Assembly: GCA_050952845.1 (NCBI GenBank)
Contig: JBMNLP010000001.1
Span: forward strand, 2,976,001-3,040,000
DNA length: 64,000 bases
DNA from: JAGVSV01 sp050952845
GTDB taxonomy: Bacteria > Bacillota > Clostridia > Christensenellales > Aristaeellaceae
Direction of reading: 5' to 3'
Numbering within the stretch: the stretch's first letter is position 1; each line of letters begins with the position of its first letter. The translations under genes were made by a program, and so were the position numbers. Shown here piece after piece: positions 1 through 7,648 of this stretch. The notes beneath the pieces are model-generated. The model was not told the DNA's origin. It did not search any database and worked only from the letters and a program-made list of their open reading frames with translations.

Positions 1-181
1 GTTTGGTGAAAACCACTTCAACATCGAGCATATGGTGTCCAGCAGCCGCGAAGGCTACGCTTGCGCGTTGTTTGACGTGTCGGACAAGCCACAGCGTGAC
101 TTTATCATGCAGCTGATTAACGCCGACGAAATTTTAAAGGTGCGCGTCATCCAGAACAACGGGAACGGCGCCAATGGCTGA
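1..181 (+). CDS. serA: D-3-phosphoglycerate dehydrogenase, C-terminal ACT domain (5' end outside window)
   Basis: The open frame runs from the window edge (codons start at base 2) to the TGA at 179-181 and encodes 59 residues. NIEHMVSSSREGYACALFDV, followed about 20 residues later by ILKVRVI, matches the regulatory ACT domain closing short-type 3-phosphoglycerate dehydrogenases, the first enzyme of serine synthesis. The catalytic and NAD domains lie outside the window. The stop codon overlaps the ATG of the next gene by 8 bases, so the two are probably translationally coupled. The identification rests on the ACT segment alone; another ACT-terminated 2-hydroxyacid dehydrogenase is possible. 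Confidence 0.7.
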   Translation, partial: FGENHFNIEHMVSSSREGYACALFDVSDKPQRDFIMQLINADEILKVRVIQNNGNGANG

Positions 182-998
182 GGCGGCAAGCGCAGCCCTC
201 CCCATCGGCCTCCCCTTTCTGCTGGAAAACGACAGCATCGAAAGCGCGGCGGCGCTGTGCCAGAGCCTGGGGCTGGCGTTTGTGGAGCTGAACAGCAACT
301 TCCCCGCCTGCCTGCTGCCGCGGCTGAAGCCCGGAGAGCTTGCCAGCCTGGCGCAAACCCATGGCTGCTTTTACACCTTGCACTTAGACGACAGCCTGGA
401 CCCGTTCGACCTGAACGACGCCGTGCGCGAAGCCAGCGTAGGCACCGTGTTGAGAGCGCTGGACATCGCCGCTGAAACCGGCATGCCCATCGTCAACATC
501 CATTTTCCCCGCGGCAACGTCGTCACCCTGCCCGACGGCAAACACTATATCTATCAGGAGTACCCGGACGAATTCCGGGAAACTGTGCTAGCCTTCCGCA
601 CCGCCTGTGAAAAAGCCGCAGCGGGCAGCGGCGTGCTGGTCGCCGTGGAAAACACCGACGGCTGGGAGAACTACGAGCTGGACGCCATATCGCTGCTGCT
701 GGAAAGCCCGGTGTTCGCCCTGACGCTGGATATCGGCCATGACCACGCCACCGGCGGGCGCGACCTTTCGTTCATATTGAAGCATCAACACCGCCTGAAG
801 CACATGCACGCCCACGACGGCCGGGGCCGGGTGAACCACCAGGCGCTGGGCACGGGCGAAATCCCCGTGTTAGACAGGCTCCGCCTGGCAGGGGAAACAG
901 GCGCCACCGTGGTGCTGGAAACCAAAACCGTAGCCGCGCTGACCCAGTCGGTGGATTATCTGCGCGGGCACGGGCTGCTGGATGCCGGGCATGGGTAA
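174..998 (+). CDS. Sugar phosphate isomerase/epimerase-like TIM-barrel protein (AP endonuclease 2 family)
   Basis: This 274-aa protein has the pattern of the xylose-isomerase-like TIM barrel superfamily. Putative divalent-metal ligands sit at strand ends: VAVENTDG (Glu, near residue 160), LTLDIGHDHATG (Asp/His, near 185), HMHAHDG (His pair, near 212), HQALGTGEI and a final VLETK (Glu). These are the usual ligands of the AP_endonuc_2 fold. There is no signal peptide, so it is cytoplasmic. The ATG at 174 lies inside the end of the serA-like gene (8-base overlap), suggesting one transcript. The substrate cannot be read from the sequence; epimerisation or isomerisation of a sugar or polyol is the family expectation. 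Confidence 0.75.
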   Translation: MAEAASAALPIGLPFLLENDSIESAAALCQSLGLAFVELNSNFPACLLPRLKPGELASLAQTHGCFYTLHLDDSLDPFDLNDAVREASVGTVLRALDIAAETGMPIVNIHFPRGNVVTLPDGKHYIYQEYPDEFRETVLAFRTACEKAAAGSGVLVAVENTDGWENYELDAISLLLESPVFALTLDIGHDHATGGRDLSFILKHQHRLKHMHAHDGRGRVNHQALGTGEIPVLDRLRLAGETGATVVLETKTVAALTQSVDYLRGHGLLDAGHG

Positions 999-1160
999 CA
1001 ACCGCCCTTTGCAGGACCCGGCTGCATGGCCTGCCAAGCTGGACCTGATGGCGCCAATCGCAGGGTTCCGGCTGAAAAACCGGCATGCCAGCTTCAGTAA
1101 AAACCCCTTCACCCCGGATGATCGCTCCCCTGTGTCGGTGTCTATCAAGGAGCAGCGCGG

Positions 1161-1682
1161 ATGGATTTGAGAGATCTCTACAACGAAAACAGGCAGCCCC
1201 TGGGCCGCGTGATCGCCTTCAACGAAAAGCCGGGCCCTGGCGAATACTTCATGGTGGTGCATGTGTGCCTGTTCAACAGCAAAGGGCAGATGCTGATCCA
1301 GGAGCGCCAGTGCAGCAAAACCGGCTGGCCCTGCCTGTGGGATGTCAGCGTGGGCGGCCGCGCCAATGCCGGCGAAACCAGCCGGCAAACCGCCGAGCGC
1401 GAAACCATGGAGGAACTGGGCCTGGTATTGGACCTTGCCGGTATCCGTCCCAGCCTGACGGTAAACTTCGCCCGGGGGTTTGACGACTACTACATCGTGG
1501 AGATGGACCTGGACATCGCCGGCCTCGTTCTGCAGGAGGAAGAAGTGCGCTCCGTCCAATGGGCCAACCAAAGCACCATCAAAGCCCTGCTGGACGCCAA
1601 GCGCTTCATCCCCTATCACAGGCATTTTATCCCGTTGTTATTTGAAATGCGCGGGCAAGCAGGGGCGATCCGGACAGATTAG
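1161..1682 (+). CDS. Nudix hydrolase
   Basis: This 173-aa protein contains a full Nudix box at about residues 66-88: G, five residues, E72, seven residues, R80-E81, then E84-E85 and G87, as in GX5EX7REUXEEXGU. The N-terminal strand MVVHVCLFNSKGQMLIQERQ and the WDVSVGGRANAGE context resemble the isopentenyl-diphosphate-isomerase-like branch (YfcD-type). Those proteins hydrolyse nucleoside diphosphate-linked substrates, but this substrate is unknown. No signal peptide is present. The gene follows the isomerase by 162 bp on the same strand, and its stop codon touches a palindromic repeat element. The gene is intact. Confidence 0.85.
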   Translation: MDLRDLYNENRQPLGRVIAFNEKPGPGEYFMVVHVCLFNSKGQMLIQERQCSKTGWPCLWDVSVGGRANAGETSRQTAERETMEELGLVLDLAGIRPSLTVNFARGFDDYYIVEMDLDIAGLVLQEEEVRSVQWANQSTIKALLDAKRFIPYHRHFIPLLFEMRGQAGAIRTD

Positions 1683-1715
1683 AGCAAATTCACTTATCAT
1701 GGCGTAATTTGCTCT
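1681..1715 (+). repeat. Solo palindromic repeat element, copy E1 (35 bp)
   Basis: Perfect 10-bp terminal inverted repeats, AGAGCAAATT at 1681-1690 and AATTTGCTCT at 1706-1715, enclose 15 bp. The sequence equals the larger element at 15443-15602 (read on the minus strand) with the interior removed between two copies of ATGGCGTA. It lies directly after the Nudix stop and about 45 bp before an IS remnant. Confidence 0.8.
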
Positions 1716-1759
1716 AAAGCTATCCTATAGCAAATAATCAGCGCTTTTGCGCCAAGATC

Positions 1760-2426
1760 AGTGCATCGTCCGCAAAGCGAACAAGTCAGTATCTTTGAGG
1801 ATGGTGTTTCAATTCCAAGGCTTGGATTCTACCAACGATTGGGTCAAGCTGGCAAAGATGATCCCATGGGCTGAGCTGGAGCGCCGTTACGCGCAGACCT
1901 TTACAAGCGAAGTGGGCAATGTAGGCAAATCCGCCAGGATGGCAATAGGAGCGCTCATCATCAAGGAACGCTATGGTTTTTCAGATGAGGATACGGTGGA
2001 GGAGATTCGGATGAATCCCTATCTACAGTTTTCCTGGGTCTGCCAGCCTTTCAACATGAAGCGCCGTTTGACGCGAGCACCATGACGTTGTTTCGCATGC
2101 GCATCCCTGTAATCGAGCACAACAAGATGAAGAACGCCGTGAGTCAGGCGAACGCAATGCTGTGGAGGGCGGGTTTGGAGTAGGCAAACGTCGGTATGGC
2201 ATGGGATTGGTCAAGGAACGTCTGAAAGAAACCAGTGAAATAGCCATCCATATCTGCATCCTGACGATGAATCTGTGGAAACGCCTGAAGGAGTTTCTTT
2301 TTGCGCTTCTTTGGCTGGTGGTCCATGGAGTTCATGATGACGATTGTGCGGATACAGCAGCATGGGATGGCAATCAGTGGAGATGGTTGTTCTGGAAACA
2401 TGGGGTTGCTCAGTAGACCCTATATA
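1760..2426 (+). pseudogene. Internally deleted IS5-like transposase copy
   Basis: This stretch is a broken copy of the intact transposase at 2554-4071. It matches that gene's start (about 1760-2107) and its 3' end (about 2107-2426), but lacks roughly 855 bp in the middle, including the first two catalytic Asp segments. It also has a 5-bp deletion near the start (before GTGTTTCAATTCC) and a one-T deletion in the T run near 2033, both shifting the frame. The 3' parts match up to CCCTATATA (2426 here, 4081 in the intact copy), marking a shared element end. It cannot encode a functional transposase, though the intact neighbour might act on its ends. Confidence 0.88.
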
Positions 2427-2488
2427 GTGTCCACTGATTAATCCAACAACGTATTATAATACAAGCCTTTAAGTCGAATTTATGGTAC

Positions 2489-2538
2489 AATAAGTGCAAG
2501 GGAAAGCACCGAAAAGGCAAAAAACCCTTGCACTTATT
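2489..2538 (+). promoter_or_regulatory. Perfect 14-bp stem hairpin ahead of transposase ribosome site
   Basis: AATAAGTGCAAGGG (2489-2502) and CCCTTGCACTTATT (2525-2538) are perfect inverted repeats with a 22-nt loop. The hairpin ends two bases before the GGAGG ribosome site at 2541. There is no T run after it, so it is not a standard terminator. A role in limiting transposase expression from read-through transcription is plausible but inferred. Confidence 0.7.
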
Positions 2539-2553
2539 TCGGAGGTAAAAACA

Positions 2554-4071
2554 GTGTATCGGCCGCAAAGCGAACAAGTCAGTATCTTTGAGGATGAAAA
2601 GGTGTTTCAATTCCAAGGACTGGATTCTACCAACGATTGGGTCAAGCTGGCCAAGATGATCCCATGGGCTGAGTTGGAACGCCGTTACGCGCAGACCTTT
2701 ACAAGCGAAGTGGGCAATGTAGGCAAATCCGCCAGGATGGCAATAGGAGCGCTCGTCATTAAGGAACGCTATGGTTTTTCAGATGAGGATACGGTGGAGG
2801 AGATCCGGATGAATCCTTATCTCCAGTTTTTCCTGGGTCTGCCAGCCTTTCAACATGAAGCGCCGTTTGACGCGAGCACCATGACGTTGTTTCGCAAGCG
2901 GATTCCTGTAGAGTTGACGGCGGAGCTGAATGATTATATCTCCGGCCGCAGGAACCCATACGCAGAGAAGAAAGACGAGGAGGAAAATGATGATGCTTCG
3001 CCTTCTGAATCAACGGACGAAGGCGATAAAGAGGAGGAATCGGAAGAGGCTGAAGAGCCTGTCAATAGCGGTACACTGATCCTGGATGCCACCTGCGTCC
3101 CTCAGGATATCCGCTATCCAACCGACCTTGGTTTGCTCAACGAGGCGCGGGAGGCGCTGGAAGCAATGATCGACAGTGTATATCCCACGGGAGAGAAACC
3201 CCGAACCTACCGCCGCGTTGCTCGCAGAGACTATCTGAGGTATGTCAGGAACAGGAAACCCACCCGGAAACAACTGCGCACCGGCCTTCGGAAACAACTG
3301 AACTACGTTCGCCGCGATCTGGGCTATCTATCCGATATGAAGGATCATCTGAGCGAGAAAGACCGGGAACGGCTTGGTGTGATTGAGCAGCTGTATGCGC
3401 AGCAGAAGGAAATGTATGACAATCGGACCAGTCGCGTAGATGACAGGATCGTCAGCCTGCATGAGCCCTGGGTGCGTCCCATCGTTCGCGGCAAGTCGAA
3501 AGCGCCGGCAGAGTTTGGCGCAAAGCTGGCCGTATCCGTTGTGGATGGTTATATGCGCGTAGAACAATTGTCCTGGGATGCGTTCCATGAGGGTAAAACG
3601 CTGAAGGAATCGGTAGAGCGCTATCATGCTGACACGGGTAAGTATCCGGAGCGTGTCTTAGCAGACAAAGCATATCGTACACGGGAGAATTTTCAATACT
3701 GCAAAGCCCACGGCATTCGCATGTCGGGCCCCAAACTGGGCCGTCCACCGAAGGATAAGGCATTATATCGAGCACAACAAGATGAAGAACGCCGTGAATC
3801 AGGCGAACGCAATGCTGTGGAGGGCGGGTTTGGAGTAGGCAAACGTCGTTATGGGATGGGATTGGTCAAGGAACGTCTGAAAGAAACCAGTGAAATAGCC
3901 ATCCATATCTGCATCCTGACGATGAATTTGTGGAGACGCCTGAAGGAGTTTCTTTTTGCGCTTCTTTTGCTGGTGGTCCATGGGGCTCATGATGACAATT
4001 GTGCGGATACAGCAGCATGGGATGGCAATCAGTGGAGATGGTTGTCCTGGAAACATGGGGTTGCTCAGTAG
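2554..4071 (+). CDS. IS5-like DDE transposase, intact
   Basis: The protein is 505 aa from a GTG start at 2554, chosen because GGAGG lies 8 bases upstream; an in-frame ATG at 2494 falls inside the upstream hairpin. The N-terminal part (WVKLAKMIPWAELERRYAQ) is the usual DUF772-type head. Catalytic segments are LILDATCVPQDIRYPTDL (first Asp), RVLADKAYRTRENF (second Asp) and NAVEGGFGVGKRRYG (Glu). A highly acidic insert (EEENDDASPSE and following) near residues 140-165 precedes the first Asp. It should catalyse cut-and-paste transposition of its own element. Clear terminal inverted repeats were not found, so the outer boundary is undefined beyond the shared right end near 4081. Confidence 0.88.
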   Translation: MYRPQSEQVSIFEDEKVFQFQGLDSTNDWVKLAKMIPWAELERRYAQTFTSEVGNVGKSARMAIGALVIKERYGFSDEDTVEEIRMNPYLQFFLGLPAFQHEAPFDASTMTLFRKRIPVELTAELNDYISGRRNPYAEKKDEEENDDASPSESTDEGDKEEESEEAEEPVNSGTLILDATCVPQDIRYPTDLGLLNEAREALEAMIDSVYPTGEKPRTYRRVARRDYLRYVRNRKPTRKQLRTGLRKQLNYVRRDLGYLSDMKDHLSEKDRERLGVIEQLYAQQKEMYDNRTSRVDDRIVSLHEPWVRPIVRGKSKAPAEFGAKLAVSVVDGYMRVEQLSWDAFHEGKTLKESVERYHADTGKYPERVLADKAYRTRENFQYCKAHGIRMSGPKLGRPPKDKALYRAQQDEERRESGERNAVEGGFGVGKRRYGMGLVKERLKETSEIAIHICILTMNLWRRLKEFLFALLLLVVHGAHDDNCADTAAWDGNQWRWLSWKHGVAQ

Positions 4072-4181
4072 ACCCTATATAAACATAGCTGCTCAACGAT
4101 TCAGTGCATGAGCAAAATATTTGTCACCCTTGACACTGAAAGCCATTGGCAGTCGATAAAAGCGATTTCTTCTTGTCTGTT

Positions 4182-5144
4182 TTACTGGAATTCTTCCACG
4201 AAGTTAACAGCTTCAGCTTGCTCCTTTGTCACCGAAAGCTGTGACCAGTCGATCGTGTTTTCAAGTCCTGCGTAGTCGCTGATACGAATGGAACACAGGA
4301 GTCCATCCTCTCCGCGCTCATATGCAGCGATGCCGGACATGGCGATACGATTTCGCTCTGTCCGCCCTGCGCGGGAGATGATATGCACCCACTCTATTAC
4401 GCAAGTTTTGCCGTCATCGATCAGTGTTTCATAGCGCATAGCTACACAGCGTGGGATATATTGTGCCATCAACAGATATTTTTCATGCACCGCCTCTTTG
4501 GTAAGAGCAGGCTCCCGTCCTGGCTCATACGGCTCATATCCGCCGAATTTGCAGTTGTCTGATATGCACGCCATGATGCGGTCTACATCCGCTGATGGCA
4601 TATGGTGCAGTCCGTCATAATACTCTCGTACCGCACCGGTAAGCAGTCCTGGCTCTCCTTTTTCCAAGCGGGTAGGCGTGAATAGTGGAGCACGGTAAGC
4701 TTGAAGAGCCGGAACGAAAGAGCAATGGGTATACAACCGTACCTCATCAAGCAGGTTTATTGTGCGAAGGTCAGCCACCACAAAGAACGGAACCTGGCGT
4801 ATGCCTGCTGACGACAGAAAGTCTACCTGCAATTCAGTCACAGAACGGCCGTTTGCCCTTGTTTGGATGACCGGAACAACCGTTGCGGAATCAGCCTCAA
4901 ATCGTTCCAGCCACTCCTGAACAAAAACTTGAATTCCAGCCTGACCTTCATAGCGCTTATACGGTGTGTCAATGGCACATGGAGCATGTTCGAATAGCTT
5001 TTTCTCCCGAAACAGTGCACAAGCCCCTTCAGCGTCTTCACTGCAGGCTGCCCGGATTAGTTTCAGTTCTGCGTAGCTTTCATCTATGGGATGCGCATCT
5101 CCACGATACAAGTCAGCGAGTACGCTTCGCTTGATGTAATTCAT
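4182..5144 (-). CDS. Tandem NTF2-like (SnoaL-type) domain protein
   Basis: This 320-aa cytoplasmic protein appears to be two NTF2/SnoaL-like alpha+beta cones in tandem. The first covers about residues 25-160 (LIRAACSEDAEGACALF ... GQAGIQVFVQEWLERF). The second covers about 170-300 (VREYYDGLHHMPSADVDRI ... TCVIEWVHIISRAGRTERNR), with the EWVH strand typical of SnoaL folds. Such folds act as small-molecule binding proteins, isomerases or dehydratases; no catalytic set is assignable here. It is the last gene of the carbohydrate operon, 8 bp after the GH95-like gene, suggesting a role with the same substrate. No close named homologue is recognised. Confidence 0.6.
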   Translation of the reverse strand: MNYIKRSVLADLYRGDAHPIDESYAELKLIRAACSEDAEGACALFREKKLFEHAPCAIDTPYKRYEGQAGIQVFVQEWLERFEADSATVVPVIQTRANGRSVTELQVDFLSSAGIRQVPFFVVADLRTINLLDEVRLYTHCSFVPALQAYRAPLFTPTRLEKGEPGLLTGAVREYYDGLHHMPSADVDRIMACISDNCKFGGYEPYEPGREPALTKEAVHEKYLLMAQYIPRCVAMRYETLIDDGKTCVIEWVHIISRAGRTERNRIAMSGIAAYERGEDGLLCSIRISDYAGLENTIDWSQLSVTKEQAEAVNFVEEFQ

Positions 5145-5152
5145 TCGTGTCC

Positions 5153-7573
5153 TCAGAAAACAATTTCGATTTGAACAGTTTCACCTTTACAGAAAGTATA
5201 CAAGGTGTGATCACCATCCATAGGCATCTCCTCGCCGTTTACCAGTAAGCGACAGCCGGGGCGACGACAGCGCAGTATAAGGGTTTGATTCTCATTGGAT
5301 GTCAGGCTGGCACATGCCCCCTGTTTGTTCCAATCCATATGATTTAGTTTGGCAAAAGTGTATAGCCAGACCCCTTCAATTCTACCTTTTTGTAGGCTGT
5401 CTGGTATGACAGGCAAGAATTCCACTGTACCTGGTGCGCTGAACACACACATTTCCACAAGGAATGCGGGCACAGCTCCCGTCAAATCCGGAAACACGCC
5501 TCTGTACGGGAAATGGCTGGTCTGTAGCGTGCGGCGCACAAAACCGTGATTGAAAAGCTGGCTCAGATTCTGCACTGTTTCTTCCATATCTTTCAGACGG
5601 ATAGCCGTAAATGCCCGATGAATGATACCATGGGCGGAATCATCCTGCTGTCCGCGTTTGCGGTTTGAGATGATGGTGGCTTTTGTCAGTTCCGGTTCTG
5701 TTTCAGGGGTAATGGCACGCCCGGGCCATACATCATAGTGATGGGAAACGTGGCGATGGTTGTAATTCTCTTCAATCTCAGGCCAAGCCCATTCCTTGAG
5801 CCCACCATCATAGTCAAGCAGATAAGTAGGAAGATCAGCAAGCTGTTTTTCCCAGTGAGGGATGTTTTCTTGCTCAATATTCAATATTTTGCAGCCTTCG
5901 ATCAGGTTCGTCAGAATTTCCCGGCAAATGGCGATATCCATCACTGAATTGATACGAGTAGGGTTGATGCTGGCGCATGTGACAGTTTCATATCCTGGGT
6001 TTGGGGTCGGATTCTCAGGCGAGAAAGAAGGATAGAATATAACTTTTCCATCCGGACCACGGTCGCAGGCGTAATCCTCAAAGAATAGTGCCATTTCTTT
6101 ATACGCAGGAATCACGCGCCTACGCAAGAACTCCTTGTCACCTGTGATCAGGTAATAACCCCATAGTTCGTTGTATATCCATCCAAGACAGCCCGTCCAG
6201 CAGTAATGTGGATATGTGCGTGAGAAATGGTAGTATAAACCGGAATCAGGATCACAGTGCACACTGCAAAGCAGACCCCGGGCACCAAAAAGCAGCTTGG
6301 CATTGGTTCGGAAATCATCAAACTTGGTTTCATAATACCTGAAGTAGACGTCCATTTCGTCAAACAAGCCTGTATTATTGCCTGCACAAACCTGCAGATT
6401 GGTATTGATGTTGTGTTGGCCAACCATGGGCGGTAACGTTCCAGTTTCGTATATCTGGAAGAATCGGCCCATATCATAGAGCTTTTCCATCAAAGTTGGG
6501 TCAATTTCATTTTCACTGTGAGTCCGCTGCAACAGTTCCTCGCCAGACAAAACATAATCTTCTTTGTTGCCCAAATGAATTCGGGACCTGTCCATACGCT
6601 TGCCGATATATTGCTGGTTGCCCTTCAGCATCTTTTCAAAATCAACAGATATAGATATCAGCGTATCATTTACCTGTTTTGCGCAATCATCAAAAGTAAA
6701 ATCGCTTTCAAATTTTTCGATTTTGCTAACCACGATTAATCCATCGGCATCTATCAAGCGCACACCCTTTTCTGCTTTTTCCAGCTTGCCGCCCTGCGGC
6801 ATGAATCGGATGGAAGCTACAAATCCTTTGCGTCCGAATTTCGGGTTATAAGCCCATGCCAGGGTGATGAGTTGGTCAGCAACTGTCAGTTGGTGTGTGC
6901 TTTCCTTGAAGGGCTGCTCAAACACCATGTTTCCATGGCGGAAGAGCTTGCCGGGCAATTTTATACCGATATCCAGGTTTAATTTCCCCTTTGGAGCGGA
7001 GAAACGGTTTACGATCACTTCACCATCGTAGGCGGCAAAACTGTCCGTACGGAAACTGCCCAAGTCATTCATCCATACAGAAGTGATCATTCCATTTTGC
7101 ATATCCAGCCAACGCAGATAATCCCATGTTTTGGGACGTTCAGGTTGATGGAAATTGAGCCAAAATGCTGTGTGAAGTCTAGGAGAGCCGGTAGGATACA
7201 GGATCTTTTTTTCAAAATCCATGTATTTGTCAAAGCCAGCCTTTTTCTGGGCCTCATCAATCAGCGCATCTGTTTCTTCTGGTTTGCCCTGAAGCAACAA
7301 TTCTCTGATACGGGGCAAATATGGTCTTAGATCAGGCGGAAGCGGCGTCTTCTCCCACAACGGCTCATATAGCATTTCTTGTGTATAGGACATCTCATCG
7401 GCATAGGGACGTCCCGATACTTGAAGTCGCAAGTTTCCGTTCCCGGTTATAAAATAATCGGAAGGTTCCTCTGCCGGAGAAATAGAACAGACATTTTTTT
7501 CCGGCAGAAATTTACTTCTTCTCTCTACCGGTATATAAGGATACGGGTATGCAAGCTTAGCATAATCAATCAT
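5153..7573 (-). CDS. GH95-like glycoside hydrolase (alpha-L-fucosidase / alpha-L-galactosidase type)
   Basis: The 806-aa protein has the GH95 layout: N-terminal beta-sandwich, helical (alpha/alpha)6 barrel and C-terminal beta domain. Signatures include NINTN (388-392, the paired Asn used in GH95 catalysis), PSFSPEN (515-521) and KEWAWPEIEENYNHRHVSHH (593-612), with the likely acid Glu after the KEW motif. The usual catalytic-base Asp may be one of QQDDSAHG (642-649), where the sequence departs from typical members. There is no signal peptide, so it acts on oligosaccharides already imported. It follows the transporter genes in the same operon and overlaps functionally with the L-fucose isomerase at 32.4 kb. 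Fucose versus L-galactose specificity cannot be decided here. Confidence 0.75.
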   Translation of the reverse strand: MIDYAKLAYPYPYIPVERRSKFLPEKNVCSISPAEEPSDYFITGNGNLRLQVSGRPYADEMSYTQEMLYEPLWEKTPLPPDLRPYLPRIRELLLQGKPEETDALIDEAQKKAGFDKYMDFEKKILYPTGSPRLHTAFWLNFHQPERPKTWDYLRWLDMQNGMITSVWMNDLGSFRTDSFAAYDGEVIVNRFSAPKGKLNLDIGIKLPGKLFRHGNMVFEQPFKESTHQLTVADQLITLAWAYNPKFGRKGFVASIRFMPQGGKLEKAEKGVRLIDADGLIVVSKIEKFESDFTFDDCAKQVNDTLISISVDFEKMLKGNQQYIGKRMDRSRIHLGNKEDYVLSGEELLQRTHSENEIDPTLMEKLYDMGRFFQIYETGTLPPMVGQHNINTNLQVCAGNNTGLFDEMDVYFRYYETKFDDFRTNAKLLFGARGLLCSVHCDPDSGLYYHFSRTYPHYCWTGCLGWIYNELWGYYLITGDKEFLRRRVIPAYKEMALFFEDYACDRGPDGKVIFYPSFSPENPTPNPGYETVTCASINPTRINSVMDIAICREILTNLIEGCKILNIEQENIPHWEKQLADLPTYLLDYDGGLKEWAWPEIEENYNHRHVSHHYDVWPGRAITPETEPELTKATIISNRKRGQQDDSAHGIIHRAFTAIRLKDMEETVQNLSQLFNHGFVRRTLQTSHFPYRGVFPDLTGAVPAFLVEMCVFSAPGTVEFLPVIPDSLQKGRIEGVWLYTFAKLNHMDWNKQGACASLTSNENQTLILRCRRPGCRLLVNGEEMPMDGDHTLYTFCKGETVQIEIVF

Positions 7574-7606
7574 TTGTCTTATCCCTCAACACCTTTTTTG
7601 TACATT

Positions 7607-7630
7607 GCGGGGCGCTATGAGGCGCCCCGC
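7607..7630 (-). promoter_or_regulatory. GC-rich intercistronic hairpin between binding-protein and GH95 genes
   Basis: A perfect 9-bp stem, GCGGGGCGC (7607-7615) and GCGCCCCGC (7622-7630), has a 6-nt loop. On the minus strand it lies between the binding-protein stop and the GH95 ribosome site (GAGGG), and is not followed by a T run. It most likely protects the upstream mRNA or partly terminates, giving more binding protein than enzyme, as in other ABC operons. This role is inferred. Confidence 0.7.
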
Positions 7631-7648
7631 GGAGAACTCACAACAATA

